A DNA stretch of 64,000 nt, from contig NZ_AP022613.1 in the NCBI RefSeq assembly GCF_010730195.1, forward strand, positions 2,976,001 to 3,040,000, given 5' to 3'. Made by a program: the position numbers and the translations under genes. Below are positions 22,019 through 30,507 of the stretch, piece after piece; position 1 is the stretch's first letter; every line of letters starts with the position of its first letter. This stretch comes from Mycobacterium conspicuum. Its GTDB lineage: Bacteria; Actinomycetota; Actinomycetes; Mycobacteriales; Mycobacteriaceae. Under the pieces are notes generated by a model. The model made no database searches and was not told the DNA's origin. It saw only the letters and a list, made by a program, of their open reading frames with translations.

Positions 22019-23875
22019 ATGGACAGCGCTTCCCGGCGGAACTTGGAGCCGCCGAAAGGCCTGCTCAAGATCGAGGACTGCCTGGACGCCGACGGCGCCG
22101 TCGCGTTGCCGGCAGGCACGACGCTGGTGTCCCTGATCGAGCGCAACATCGCCAACGTCGGTGAGTTGGTGGCGTATCGCTACCTCGACTACAGCCGTGC
22201 GGCCGACGGGCAGGCCCACGAAGTGACCTGGAGTCAACTCGGCGTGCGCCTGCGCGCCATCGGTGCGCGCGTGCAACGGGCCGCGAGTCGCGGCGAGCGC
22301 GTCGCCGTTCTCGCGCCGCAGGGCATCGACTATGTCGCCGGGTTCTACGCGGCGATCAAGGCGGGCACCATCGCCGTGCCGTTGTTCGCGCCCGAATTGC
22401 CCGGGCACGCCGAACGTCTCGATACCGCGCTGCGCGACTCCGAGCCGGCCGTCGTGCTCACCACCGCGGCGGCAAAGGGCGCCGTCGAAGACTTTCTGGT
22501 CCACATGTCGCGCGTCCGTCGGCCGCAAGTCCTTGTCATCGACGAGATCCCGGATGCGGCGGGGGAGCAGTTCGTCGACACCGAGCTGGGCATGGACGAC
22601 GTGTCACACCTGCAATACACCGGGGGCGCGACCCGGCCGCCGGTCGGAGTGGAGATCACGCACCGCGCGGTGGGCACCAACCTGGTACAGATGATCCTGT
22701 CGATCGACCTGCTGGACCGTAACACCCACGGCGTCAGCTGGTTACCGCTCTACCACGACATGGGCTTGTCGATGATCGGCTTTCCCGCGGTGTACGGCGG
22801 ACACTCCACCCTGATGTCGCCCACCGCGTTCGTCCGCAGGCCGCTGCGCTGGATTCGGGCGATGTCGGACGGCTCGCGGCAGGGCCGCGTGGTGACCGCC
22901 GCGCCGAACTTCGCCTACGAGTGGACCGCACAGCGCGGCCTGCCGTCGCCTGGCGACAACGGGGACCCAATAGACCTGCGCAACGTGGTGGCGATCATCG
23001 GTTCCGAACCCGTCAGCATCGATGCGATCACGGCATTTAACAAGGCTTTCGCGCCATATGGGTTGCCGCGCAACGCCTTCAAGCCGTCCTACGGCATCGC
23101 CGAAGCGACGCTGTTCGTCGCGACCATCGCCCACCACGCCGAGCCGACGGTCGTGTACTTCGACCGCGATCAGCTCGGCGCCGGCACGGCGGCGCCCGTC
23201 GCGGCCGACGCCGCGAACGCGGTCGCACAGGTGTCGTGCGGTCAGGTGGCCCGCAGCCTGTGGGTGGTGATCGTCGACCCCGAAACCGGGGCGGAGCTGC
23301 CGGACGGGCACGTCGGCGAAACCTGGTTGCAGGGCAACAGCGTTGGCCGCGGCTACTGGGGCCTGCCCGACCAGACCCGGCTCGCATTCGGCGCCAAGCT
23401 GAGGACGCCGCTTGCCGAGAACAGCCACGCGGACGGCGCCGACCTCGAGGGCACCTGGCTGCGCTCCGGTGATCTGGGCGTCTATCTGGACGGCGAGCTC
23501 TACGTCACCGGCCGGATCGCGGACCTGGTGACCATCCACGGACGCAACCACTATCCGCAAGACATCGAGGCCACCGCGGCAGACGCCGCGCCGATGGTGC
23601 GGCGCGGATATGCGACGGCGTTCACGGTGCCCCCGGATTCAGACGACGAGGAGCGGCGCCTGGTGATCGTCTCCGAGCGCGCCGCGGGGACCAGCCACAA
23701 CGATCCGCACCCGGCGGTCGAGGCGATCCGCGCGGCCGTGTTGCACCGGCACGGCGTGGCGGTGTCCGACGTGCGCTTCCTGCCGGCGGGCGCCATCCCG
23801 CGCACCACCAGCGGCAAGTTGGCCCGGCTGGCCTGTCGCGACCACTACCTCGACGGCACGCTGGGCACCCACTAG
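22019..23875 (+). CDS. fadD31: Fatty acyl-AMP ligase-type FadD (FadD31 orthologue)
   Basis: A 618-residue FAAL-like adenylating enzyme that activates fatty acids as acyl-AMP for transfer to acyl carriers. It resembles FadD32 in YRYLDYSRAADGQAHEVTWSQ, SWLPLYHDMGLSMIGFPAVYGG, APNFAYEW, PSYGIAEATLFVA, LRSGDLGVYLDGELYVTGRIADLV and the C-terminal TTSGKLARLACRD with the A10 Lys. The adenylation P-loop is unusual: QYTGGATRPPVGVEITH, where family members normally have TSGST. Its position next to mpt63 matches fadD31 (Rv1925, 620 residues). The ATG at 22019 was chosen for length and for the leaderless -10. No polyketide synthase is adjacent, so the acyl acceptor is unknown. Confidence 0.88.
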   Translation: MDSASRRNLEPPKGLLKIEDCLDADGAVALPAGTTLVSLIERNIANVGELVAYRYLDYSRAADGQAHEVTWSQLGVRLRAIGARVQRAASRGERVAVLAPQGIDYVAGFYAAIKAGTIAVPLFAPELPGHAERLDTALRDSEPAVVLTTAAAKGAVEDFLVHMSRVRRPQVLVIDEIPDAAGEQFVDTELGMDDVSHLQYTGGATRPPVGVEITHRAVGTNLVQMILSIDLLDRNTHGVSWLPLYHDMGLSMIGFPAVYGGHSTLMSPTAFVRRPLRWIRAMSDGSRQGRVVTAAPNFAYEWTAQRGLPSPGDNGDPIDLRNVVAIIGSEPVSIDAITAFNKAFAPYGLPRNAFKPSYGIAEATLFVATIAHHAEPTVVYFDRDQLGAGTAAPVAADAANAVAQVSCGQVARSLWVVIVDPETGAELPDGHVGETWLQGNSVGRGYWGLPDQTRLAFGAKLRTPLAENSHADGADLEGTWLRSGDLGVYLDGELYVTGRIADLVTIHGRNHYPQDIEATAADAAPMVRRGYATAFTVPPDSDDEERRLVIVSERAAGTSHNDPHPAVEAIRAAVLHRHGVAVSDVRFLPAGAIPRTTSGKLARLACRDHYLDGTLGTH

Positions 23876-23900
23876 CGGCCACCGGTGGCATCCTGGCGGG

Positions 23901-24572
23901 GTGGGTTTGGTATTCCGGCTCGCGGAGCTGCTGATCCTGTTGCTGCCGCTGGCGGGCATGGCCGTCGCGGCGGTGAAAGCGTTCGGGGCGGTGCAACGCC
24001 GCGCGCGCGAGCCGCAAGCGGCCGACGACGGCGCAACGCCCATTGAGCCCACTGCAAAGCCCCCCAACGATCAGGCCGCCCAGTGGCGGTCGTTGCGACG
24101 CGTCATCGAGGAGCACAGCCGTACCGATGCGCGCTGGCTCGAATACGAGCTCGACTTCGCCAAACTGCTCGACTTCCCACTGATGACCGACATGCGCGAC
24201 CCGCTGACCATCGACTTCCACAAGGCCAAACTGCGGGCGGATTTGCTGCGCCCGGCCAAGGCCGAAGACCTCCTCGACGACCGGGAGGCCGCGGCCCAGT
24301 ATCTGGCGGCCGTGCAGGACTACGCGACGGCATTCAACATCGCCGAAGCCGAGGCCAAACGCAAACGGCGCAGCGACTTTTCGCGGGCTGACCAACAACG
24401 GATCGCCCGCGCGCAGAGCCTGTTACGGGTGGCGTCGGACTCGGCAGCGGCGCCACAGGAACGCCAGAACGCCTATGACCGGGCCCGCAAAGAACTCGAC
24501 GGCCTCATCGTATTTCCAGCCGTGACGCAGGCCAGTATTGAGCGGGGGATCTCCGGTCAGCTCGAGGAATAG
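23901..24572 (+). CDS. Membrane-anchored coiled-coil-like protein, function unknown
   Basis: A 223-residue protein from a GTG start 25 bases after fadD31. Residues 1-30 (VFRLAELLILLLPLAGMAVAAVKAF) form one membrane anchor. The rest is a charged, Ala-rich, mostly helical cytoplasmic domain (YELDFAKLLDFPLMTDMRDP, DREAAAQYLAAVQDYATAFNIAEAEAKRKR). The pattern is shared with other conserved mycobacterial membrane proteins, but no named domain is recognised. Close spacing suggests co-transcription with fadD31. Confidence 0.6.
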   Translation: MGLVFRLAELLILLLPLAGMAVAAVKAFGAVQRRAREPQAADDGATPIEPTAKPPNDQAAQWRSLRRVIEEHSRTDARWLEYELDFAKLLDFPLMTDMRDPLTIDFHKAKLRADLLRPAKAEDLLDDREAAAQYLAAVQDYATAFNIAEAEAKRKRRSDFSRADQQRIARAQSLLRVASDSAAAPQERQNAYDRARKELDGLIVFPAVTQASIERGISGQLEE

Positions 24573-24585
24573 CGGCACCTACCGT

Positions 24586-25068
24586 TCACGGCCCCCAAAT
24601 CAGGAGATCTTCCATTCCATTGTTCATTGCGACGATGGTCGGTTGCGGACCGGTGACATCGAAGTAGATTTTGCCGGTCGCTTGGGCCCCTTGTGGGATG
24701 GTGGCGCCACTAATGGTGTTCGGGCCAGATGCTTGCCACAAGACGCGGTAATTGACGCCGTCGGCGGTGCGGGCATTGAACTGTGAGATGGCGGGGGTGA
24801 CGGGACCCGAGATCGCGTGGACGGTCGCGGTGGCCTCCCAGAGCTGGCCGGCCACCGGATAACCGGGCACCCGGTCGGTGCTGGATTTGAGATCGCTGAC
24901 TTTCCAACTCAGGGTTACTTGGCCAACCGAGTCGGTCATCGTTAATTCGCTACCGAGTTTGCCGGTAATGGGATAGGCCGACGCCGACGCAATCGGTGCA
25001 CTGGCGAAGGCAATGGCTGTCATGCCGAGAACGGCCACTGCCGTCTTTATCAACGTGGTGATCTTCAC
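24586..25068 (-). CDS. mpt63: Immunogenic secreted protein Mpt63
   Basis: A 160-residue exported protein almost collinear with M. tuberculosis MPT63/MPB63 (Rv1926c, 159 residues), an abundant secreted antigen of immunoglobulin-like beta-sandwich fold. After the signal peptide (KITTLIKTAVAVLGMTAIAF, then AS-rich cleavage region) the mature part contains YPITGKLGSELTMTDSVGQV, ARTADGVNYRVLWQA, ISGATIPQGAQATGKIYFDV and the C-terminal VAMNNGMEDLLIWGP. The GTG at 25068 follows a GGAGG site and gives the family start VKITTLIKT; an upstream in-frame ATG lacks support. The function is still unclear, and the protein has no counterpart outside mycobacteria and close relatives. Confidence 0.95.
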   Translation of the reverse strand: MKITTLIKTAVAVLGMTAIAFASAPIASASAYPITGKLGSELTMTDSVGQVTLSWKVSDLKSSTDRVPGYPVAGQLWEATATVHAISGPVTPAISQFNARTADGVNYRVLWQASGPNTISGATIPQGAQATGKIYFDVTGPQPTIVAMNNGMEDLLIWGP

Positions 25069-25195
25069 TGGTCCTCCACTACTCGATTGGGTGACCGCAT
25101 CATTGGTGCCACCCGCGTAATACTTTAAGCCGCAAATGTCCATTGTTCGATAAAGACTTTGTCCGGGACCGCCGAGCGCGTGTCACGATGATCGG

Positions 25196-26025
25196 ATGAC
25201 GTCGACGCCGGAACCGGGCGCCTCCGGCCCACCCACCGCGAGCGCTGCCCTTGCCGGATACCCGGTCACTCCGCCGCCCCTGACCGGCCCGGTCACCTTC
25301 GATCAGCGCTGGGGTGAACTGACCTTCGTGCACTGGCCGGTGTCGCCCGAGAGCGTCGCGCATTTGTACCCGCCGGGGACCCGCCCCGACGTTTTCGCCG
25401 ACGGGCTGACGTACGTGGCGCTGGTTCCCTTCGTCATGAGCAGCACCAATCTCGGTACCGCGCTGCCGCTTCCGTATTTCGGCAGCTTCCTAGAGACCAA
25501 CGTTCGGCTGTATTCGATCGACGACGCGGGGCGGCACGGAGTCCTCTTCCGGTCGCTGGAAACTGCCCGGCTCGCGGTCGTGCCCGTCACCCGGATCGGT
25601 CTCGGCGTCCCCTACACCTGGGCGAAGATGCGGATGACGCGCACCGGCGATCAGATCACGTATCGCAGTGTGCGGCGCTGGCCGCATCGCGGACGGCGCA
25701 CCCGGCTGACATCAGCGTCGGAGACCTGATCGAACCGACGCCGCTGGAGGTCTGGCTCACCGCGCGCTGGGGCGCGCACACCCGCAAGGCCGGCCAGACC
25801 TGGTGGGTCCCGAACGAGCACGGGCCCTGGCCGCTGCACGCCGCCGAGATCGTCGACTTGGACGACGAGCTGGTGCCCGCGAGCGGGATACGCCCGGTCG
25901 GCGACCGGCTGCGCGCCCTCTACTCACCCGGGGTACGAACCCGCTTCGGCCGCCCGTGCCGGGTGCGGTCAACTCACGGGCAGGTATATCCGCCGTCGAT
26001 CACCAGATCGGATCCGGTCATGTAG
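25196..26025 (+). pseudogene. Rv1927-like protein (DUF2071-like) disrupted by a frameshift
   Basis: The reading frame from 25196 encodes FDQRWGELTFVHWPVSPESV, then DGLTYVALVPFVMSS and VPYTWAKMRMTRTGDQITY, the first two-thirds of a DUF2071-like protein such as Rv1927 (257 residues). It then runs into out-of-frame residues and stops at 25729. The missing C-terminal part continues in the -1 frame from about 25690-25720 (SVGDLIEPTPLEVWLTARWG, TWWVPNEHGPWPLHAAEIVD, LRALYSPGVRTRFG) to a stop at 26025. A single-base change between about 25665 and 25715 would restore one frame. The end overlaps the opposing SDR gene by 52 bases. Either the gene is inactivated or the base call is wrong. Confidence 0.8.
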
Positions 26026-26756
26026 CTCGACGCTGCACTGGCCAAGTAGAGGAATAGGCCGGTGAGTTCCTCGGGCCCGCCGATTCGGCCCAGCGGAATC
26101 TTGGGCTCCCACGACCGGTGGTATTCGGCCAGCGGCTCGACGAGCTCGGTGAGGATGTAGCCCGGACTGACGCTGTTCACCCGGATGTTGTGCGGCGCCA
26201 GCTCGACGGCCAAGCCCTTGGTCAGGTGGATGACCGCCGCCTTGGAGGCACAGTAATGGCCCACCTGCTGCGGGACGTTGATGATGTGGCCGGACATCGA
26301 CGCGGTGGTGATGATGACCCCGCCCCGGCCTTGGTCGACCATGGCCCTGGCCGCGGCCTGGGCGGTGAGGAACACGCCCGTCACGTTGGTGTCCTGAATG
26401 CGTTGAAACTCTTCGAGAGGCATGTCCAGCATCGCTTGATCCGACACCACCCCGGCGTTGCAGACGGCGATGTCGATGCCGCCCAACTCGGCGGTCACCC
26501 GGTCCACCATGGCGCGCACCTGTCCGGGATCGGTGACGTCGCAAGCGATCGGCACGACTTTGCTGCCGCCCGCCGCCGAAAGCTCGTCGGCGACCCTGCG
26601 CAAAGCCTCGGCATTGCGCGCCGCGATGGCCACCTGGGCGCCGGCTTCCAGGTAAGCCCGCGCGACGCAGCGGCCGATACCGCTGGACCCTCCGGTCACC
26701 AGGGCCGTCTTGCCGTGCAAGTCGAACAGGTCCAGCACAGTCTCCAGCACAGTCAT
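25974..26756 (-). CDS. Short-chain dehydrogenase/reductase (Rv1928c orthologue)
   Basis: A 260-residue classical SDR. TGGSSGIGRCVARAYLEAGA is the cofactor motif (T-G-x-x-x-G-I-G), followed by NAG, IITTASMSGH with the catalytic Ser, and YCASK (Y-x-x-x-K). The C terminus is ASAASSYMTGSDLVIDGGY. A Rossmann residue after strand 2 (AARN) favours NADP(H). The ATG at 26756 is preferred because a GGAGG site lies eight bases upstream; a GTG at 26765 would sit too close. Gene order matches M. tuberculosis Rv1928c. The substrate is unknown. Confidence 0.9.
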   Translation of the reverse strand: MTVLETVLDLFDLHGKTALVTGGSSGIGRCVARAYLEAGAQVAIAARNAEALRRVADELSAAGGSKVVPIACDVTDPGQVRAMVDRVTAELGGIDIAVCNAGVVSDQAMLDMPLEEFQRIQDTNVTGVFLTAQAAARAMVDQGRGGVIITTASMSGHIINVPQQVGHYCASKAAVIHLTKGLAVELAPHNIRVNSVSPGYILTELVEPLAEYHRSWEPKIPLGRIGGPEELTGLFLYLASAASSYMTGSDLVIDGGYTCP

Positions 26757-26815
26757 TGTCGACACCTCCGATAGTTAGCCCGCGCACGCCGCGAACTCGG
26801 TGTTAGCGTGCCCCA

Positions 26816-27661
26816 ATGAACCATTACCTGGCAGTCGGTTCGTCGAGTTCGCCCGGGGGCACCAATTGGTTCTCCACCGTGCTCTTCGTCCTTTTGATCG
26901 CGGGTACTCCGATTCTCGGCCCGCTGATCGTGCGCCAGATGAGAAAAATCCGCGGTCCCGTGGTGGCGGGGACCGCACAGGTGTTGTCGCTCAAGCAATT
27001 CGGCTCGGTGGCGGTCAACGGTCCGGCGCGCCTCGTGTGCCGGTTCCGGCTGCGGGTCCAGGTTCCTGGCCGAGAGCCCTACGAGGTCGCACATTGGCAG
27101 AATTTCCCGCCGTGGGAGTTGGGCGGGGTGGCCCCGGGCAGGACGGTGTCGGTGGAGGTCGACGAGACCAACCCGAAACGGCTGCGGATCGGGCGTTCGT
27201 CGAGGCAACGGCGGCCCACCGAGGGGTTTGCCGGACAGCCCGTGTCGACGCACACCGTCATCAACATGCCGCCGAAGGTCGTCATCAATCAGTCGTCGGC
27301 GAACCTGGAAGACCTCGCGGACTTGTTCCAGCAGGGCGCCGGCGGCGGTCCGGTGCTATCCGCGGCCGAGCTGCTCGCCTCGGGGCAGCGCGTCCCCGGT
27401 GCGCTCAAGTCGTTCAGCGCGATGGGCACCACACCGCGCAGCCTGGGCAGGACCCCCAGCCGACCGGAATTCATCGACGCTCCGCACTACACGTTGGAGG
27501 TCGAGCTTCATTTCCCGAATTTGGCGCCAGTAACGGCCCGTGCTATCCAGCCGGTACCCCAGTCGCAGGTGGCCAACCTGGCCATCGGCCTGCCACTGGA
27601 TTGCGTCGTCGACCCGGCCGACCCCTCGCGTCGATTCGTCGTGGACTGGCCGCAGCTTTAA
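26816..27661 (+). CDS. Membrane-anchored conserved protein of unknown function
   Basis: A 281-residue protein. Residues about 18-38 (WFSTVLFVLLIAGTPILGPLI) are a membrane span. The following part has two similar beta-rich units: AGTAQVLSLKQFGSVAVNGPARLVCRFRLRV ... WELGGVAPGRTVSVEVDETNPKR, and YTLEVELHFPNLAPVTARAIQPVPQSQVANLAIGLPLDCVVDPADPSRR. This duplicated property (chain of strands ending in a D/P-rich turn followed by R-x-R) resembles mycobacterial DUF3592-like or YtxH-adjacent envelope proteins, but no firm family is assigned. The linker has Gln, Gly and Ala. Confidence 0.6.
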   Translation: MNHYLAVGSSSSPGGTNWFSTVLFVLLIAGTPILGPLIVRQMRKIRGPVVAGTAQVLSLKQFGSVAVNGPARLVCRFRLRVQVPGREPYEVAHWQNFPPWELGGVAPGRTVSVEVDETNPKRLRIGRSSRQRRPTEGFAGQPVSTHTVINMPPKVVINQSSANLEDLADLFQQGAGGGPVLSAAELLASGQRVPGALKSFSAMGTTPRSLGRTPSRPEFIDAPHYTLEVELHFPNLAPVTARAIQPVPQSQVANLAIGLPLDCVVDPADPSRRFVVDWPQL

Positions 27662-27676
27662 CCGGCCCATCAAACT

Positions 27677-27690
27677 CAGAACACGTTCTA
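27677..27690. promoter_or_regulatory. KstR-like operator overlapping a leaderless promoter
   Basis: CAGAACACGTTCTA matches the KstR consensus TNNAACNNGTTNNA at every position except the first. TAGTCT (27689-27694), a -10, overlaps its last two bases and ends seven bases before the ATG at 27702. This places the SnoaL-like gene under possible sterol-responsive control. Confidence 0.55.
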
Positions 27691-27701
27691 GTCTGTCCGC
27701 T

Positions 27702-28184
27702 ATGGGCAAATTTAGTCGGGCTGAAATCGAGCGAGCCGTCAACCATTACACGACCGTCGTCGAGGGGTGCAGTGCATCCGGCGACTGGTCGCCGTTCGCG
27801 GACCTGTTCACCGAGGACGTGGTCTATACCGAGCATCACTACGGCGTCTATCACGGGCGCGAAGAGGTGCGCGAATGGATCGTGGCCGTGATGGCCCCGT
27901 TTCCGCACATGCGCTTTCCCTCGGACTGGATTGCCTACGACGACGACAACGACGCCGTCGTCATCATGATCAAGAATCTGCTCGACCATCCGACCGATCC
28001 CAACGGCGAACCATTCTGGTTTCCCAACTGGACTCGGCTGGTCTACGCGGGCGACGGCTTGTTCTCCAGCGAGGAAGACATCTACAACCCCAACCGGGAT
28101 GCGCCCGGCGTCGTCGCCGCCTGGATGCAGGCCGGAGGCACGTTCGCGTCCACCGATTTTCTGGAACCCAAGGCCTCGGCCTAG
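27702..28184 (+). CDS. SnoaL/NTF2-like protein
   Basis: A 160-residue protein of the SnoaL/NTF2-like alpha-beta barrel family. AEIERAVNHYTTVVEGCSASGDWSPFADLFTEDVVYTEHHYG is the usual long helix-helix-strand opening, with HYGVYHGREEVREWIVAVMAPFPHM and later strands. These proteins include ketosteroid isomerases, polyketide cyclases and dehydratases; key residues are not diagnostic. Translation is probably leaderless from the ATG at 27702. The upstream KstR-like motif suggests a role in sterol-derived metabolism. The final four bases overlap the convergent PfpI-like gene. Confidence 0.8.
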   Translation: MGKFSRAEIERAVNHYTTVVEGCSASGDWSPFADLFTEDVVYTEHHYGVYHGREEVREWIVAVMAPFPHMRFPSDWIAYDDDNDAVVIMIKNLLDHPTDPNGEPFWFPNWTRLVYAGDGLFSSEEDIYNPNRDAPGVVAAWMQAGGTFASTDFLEPKASA

Positions 28185-28921
28185 GCGGACCGTTTGCTTC
28201 GGGTTCTGCGCCGGGACCGCGCCGCCGCCAGCGCCTGATCCCACGCCAGCATCGTGGCGGCCTTGACGTTTGCCGGCTTGACGCTGTCTTTGGACAGCAG
28301 CGCCGTGGCCGCGGCCTTCGTGGTTGCGGGCGCCTTGGACATGTGACCGCAGTCGAACGGGGGCTGCGGGTCGTATTCGATCGCAAGCTGGATCGCTTTC
28401 GCACGACCTTCCCCGCCGATCTCCCCGGCCAGCCACAGCGCGAGGTCCAGCCCGGCGGACACGCCCGCACTCGTAACGATGTTGCCCTGGTGCACAATTC
28501 GCTCGTCGGCGACCGGGATGGCACCGAATGCCTTGAGGGCCGGAATCGTCATCCAGTGCGACGTCGCCCGCTGGCCTTTCAGCAGTCCAGCGGCCGCGAG
28601 GATCACCGAACCCGAACACACCGACGTCGTCCAGCTCGCGGTCGCATGTGCCCGGCGCAGCCAGTCGAGCAGCGCCTCGTCGCGGGCGTGCACCGGGGTC
28701 GCCGGGCCGCCGGGCACGAGAATCACGTCGGGCGAAGGGGTTTCGGCCAGCGAGTGCGTGGCGCCGATGATCAGCACGCCGGAGTCGGCGGTGACCGGTC
28801 CGGCTTCGTGCCAGACGAACCGCGCCTCGGCGTCGGGCAGGTTTCTCAGCACCTCGTACGGGCCGATCATGTCCAATGCGGTGAAGCCGGGGTAGGCCAC
28901 GAAGGCGATCTGTGTCATCAA
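28181..28921 (-). CDS. DJ-1/PfpI-family protein (Rv1930c-like)
   Basis: A 246-residue protein with a DJ-1/PfpI domain: IAFVAYPGFTALDMIGPYEVLRNLPD opens the Rossmann-like fold, VILVPGGPATPV follows, and the nucleophile-elbow Cys is in WTTSVCSGSVILAAAGLLKGQRATSHW. The C-terminal tail is Lys/Arg/Ala-rich (ARSRRRTRSKRSA) with a TTKAAATALL stretch and may bind nucleic acid. It resembles isonitrile hydratase-like InhA proteins. It is immediately downstream of the GlxA-AraC regulator, as in Rv1930c-Rv1931c, and appears longer than the 174-residue Rv1930c. Confidence 0.8.
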   Translation of the reverse strand: MMTQIAFVAYPGFTALDMIGPYEVLRNLPDAEARFVWHEAGPVTADSGVLIIGATHSLAETPSPDVILVPGGPATPVHARDEALLDWLRRAHATASWTTSVCSGSVILAAAGLLKGQRATSHWMTIPALKAFGAIPVADERIVHQGNIVTSAGVSAGLDLALWLAGEIGGEGRAKAIQLAIEYDPQPPFDCGHMSKAPATTKAAATALLSKDSVKPANVKAATMLAWDQALAAARSRRRTRSKRSA

Positions 28922-28936
28922 TGTTCTCCTTAGTGT

Positions 28937-29887
28937 TCAGGCGAATGCTTTGCGGTATTGATCCGGCGAGATGCCGACTCGGCGAATGAAGTTGCGCCGC
29001 ATGGTTTCCGCGGTGCCGAAGCCGCAGCGCGCGGCGATCGCGACGACGGTGTCGTCGGTTTCCTCCAGCTGCCGGCGCGCGGCTTCGGTACGGACGCGCT
29101 CGACGTATTGGCCGGGCGCCTCACCGACCTCGTCGGTGAACACCCGGGTGAAATGGCGGGGGCTCATCGCCGCCCGACGGGCCAGTTCGTCGATGCTGTG
29201 TGAGCCGCCCGGTTCGGTCTCGATGGCTTCCTGCACCTCGCGGACGGAGGTCCGTTTGGCCCGTGGCATCCACACCGGGGCGGCGAACTGGGTCTGGCCG
29301 CCGGGGCGGCGCAGGTACAGGACCAGCCAGCGCGCTACCGTCTGTGCGATCTCGGTGCCGTGGTCGTCCTCGACCAGCGCGAGCGCGAGGTCGATTCCGG
29401 CCGTAACACCGGCCGCCGTCCAGACCGTCTCGGAGCTACGCACGAAGATCGGATCCGGATCGACGTCGACGTCGGGGAACTCCCGGGCCAATCGTTTGGC
29501 GAAGGCCCAGTGCGTGGTCGCCCGGCAGCCGTCTAGCAGGCCGGCCTCGGCCGCCAGGAAGGCGCCCGTGCAGACGGTGACGACGCGGCGCGCGGTGCGG
29601 GACACGCCGCCGATCCAGTCGACGAGTTCGGCGTTGGCTCGCGCGTCGTCCACGCCGCCACCACCGGGTAGCACGACGGTGTCGATCGGGTCGCCGGGCT
29701 CGGGCAACGGCTCAGAGGCAAATGCCAGCCCGGTCGGGGTGGTGACGGTCTGGCCGCCGGGCGACGCCATTACGACGTCATAATCGCCGTCAGTCAGCAG
29801 CGATGCGCCGCTGAACACCTCGTGCGGCCCCACCACGTCGAGCGCTTGGATGCCGGGGAAGCCGACGATCACCACCTTGCGAGTCAT
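28937..29887 (-). CDS. GlxA-type AraC-family regulator (Rv1931c orthologue)
   Basis: A 316-residue regulator combining an N-terminal DJ-1/PfpI-like domain (VVIVGFPGIQALDVVGPHEVF, DTVVLPGGGGVDDA, VTVCTGAFLAAEAGLLDGCRATTHWA) with a C-terminal AraC DNA-binding domain. The latter has two HTHs: SIDELARRAAMSPRHFTRVF and AIAARCGFGTAETMRRNFIRRVG. Rv1931c of M. tuberculosis is the matching regulator beside tpx. The gene is divergent from tpx across 113 bases and 15 bases upstream of the PfpI gene on the same strand, so it may regulate tpx, itself and the PfpI gene. Confidence 0.88.
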   Translation of the reverse strand: MTRKVVIVGFPGIQALDVVGPHEVFSGASLLTDGDYDVVMASPGGQTVTTPTGLAFASEPLPEPGDPIDTVVLPGGGGVDDARANAELVDWIGGVSRTARRVVTVCTGAFLAAEAGLLDGCRATTHWAFAKRLAREFPDVDVDPDPIFVRSSETVWTAAGVTAGIDLALALVEDDHGTEIAQTVARWLVLYLRRPGGQTQFAAPVWMPRAKRTSVREVQEAIETEPGGSHSIDELARRAAMSPRHFTRVFTDEVGEAPGQYVERVRTEAARRQLEETDDTVVAIAARCGFGTAETMRRNFIRRVGISPDQYRKAFA

Positions 29888-30000
29888 GAACTCAGTGTTG
29901 GCCAGGCAGGCACGTGGCGTCTACGCCGTGCACCCCACAAATCAGGACATGACGAACCTGGCCGAAACCGGCCACCCGGGCCTTGGCAGACTGTGTCCCT

Positions 30001-30492
30001 ATGGCACAGATAACCCTGCGCGGAAACGCGATCAACACTGTCGGCGAACTGCCGGCCGTCGGATCCCCGGCCCCGAGCTTCACCCTGACCGGCGCCGACC
30101 TGAGCCCGGTCAGCAGCGACCAGTTCAGCGGAAAGCCCGTGCTGTTGAACATCTTTCCGTCGGTAGACACCCCGGTGTGCGCGACCAGCGTGCGTACCTT
30201 CAATCAGCGCGCGGGCCAAAGCGGCGCGTCGGTGGTGTGTGTGTCCAAAGACCTGCCGTTCGCTCAGGCACGATTCTGTGGCGCGGAGGGCATCGAAAAC
30301 GTCTCCACCGGGTCGGCGTTCCGCGACAGCTTCGGCGAGGACTACGGCGTCACCATCGCCGATGGCCCGATGGCCGGCCTGCTGGCCCGCGCGGTCGTGG
30401 TGATCGGCGCCGACGGCAAGGTCGCGTACACCGAGCTGGTGCCCGAGATCGCGCAGGAGCCGAACTACGACGCGGCACTGGCCGCGCTCTAG
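30001..30492 (+). CDS. tpx: Thiol peroxidase (2-Cys atypical peroxiredoxin)
   Basis: A 163-residue Tpx nearly collinear with M. tuberculosis Rv1932. It reduces H2O2, organic hydroperoxides and peroxynitrite with thioredoxin. The peroxidatic Cys60 lies in PSVDTPVCATSVRTF and the resolving Cys93 in RFCGAEG. Cys80 (VVCVSKDLPFAQ) is also conserved. The ATG at 30001 gives the known N terminus AQITLRGNAINTVGELPAVG. The downstream intergenic hairpin is interrupted by the IS30 element 46 bases after the stop, so the tpx terminator region has been altered. Confidence 0.95.
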   Translation: MAQITLRGNAINTVGELPAVGSPAPSFTLTGADLSPVSSDQFSGKPVLLNIFPSVDTPVCATSVRTFNQRAGQSGASVVCVSKDLPFAQARFCGAEGIENVSTGSAFRDSFGEDYGVTIADGPMAGLLARAVVVIGADGKVAYTELVPEIAQEPNYDAALAAL

Positions 30493-30507
30493 CTCCGCTC
30501 CTATCCG

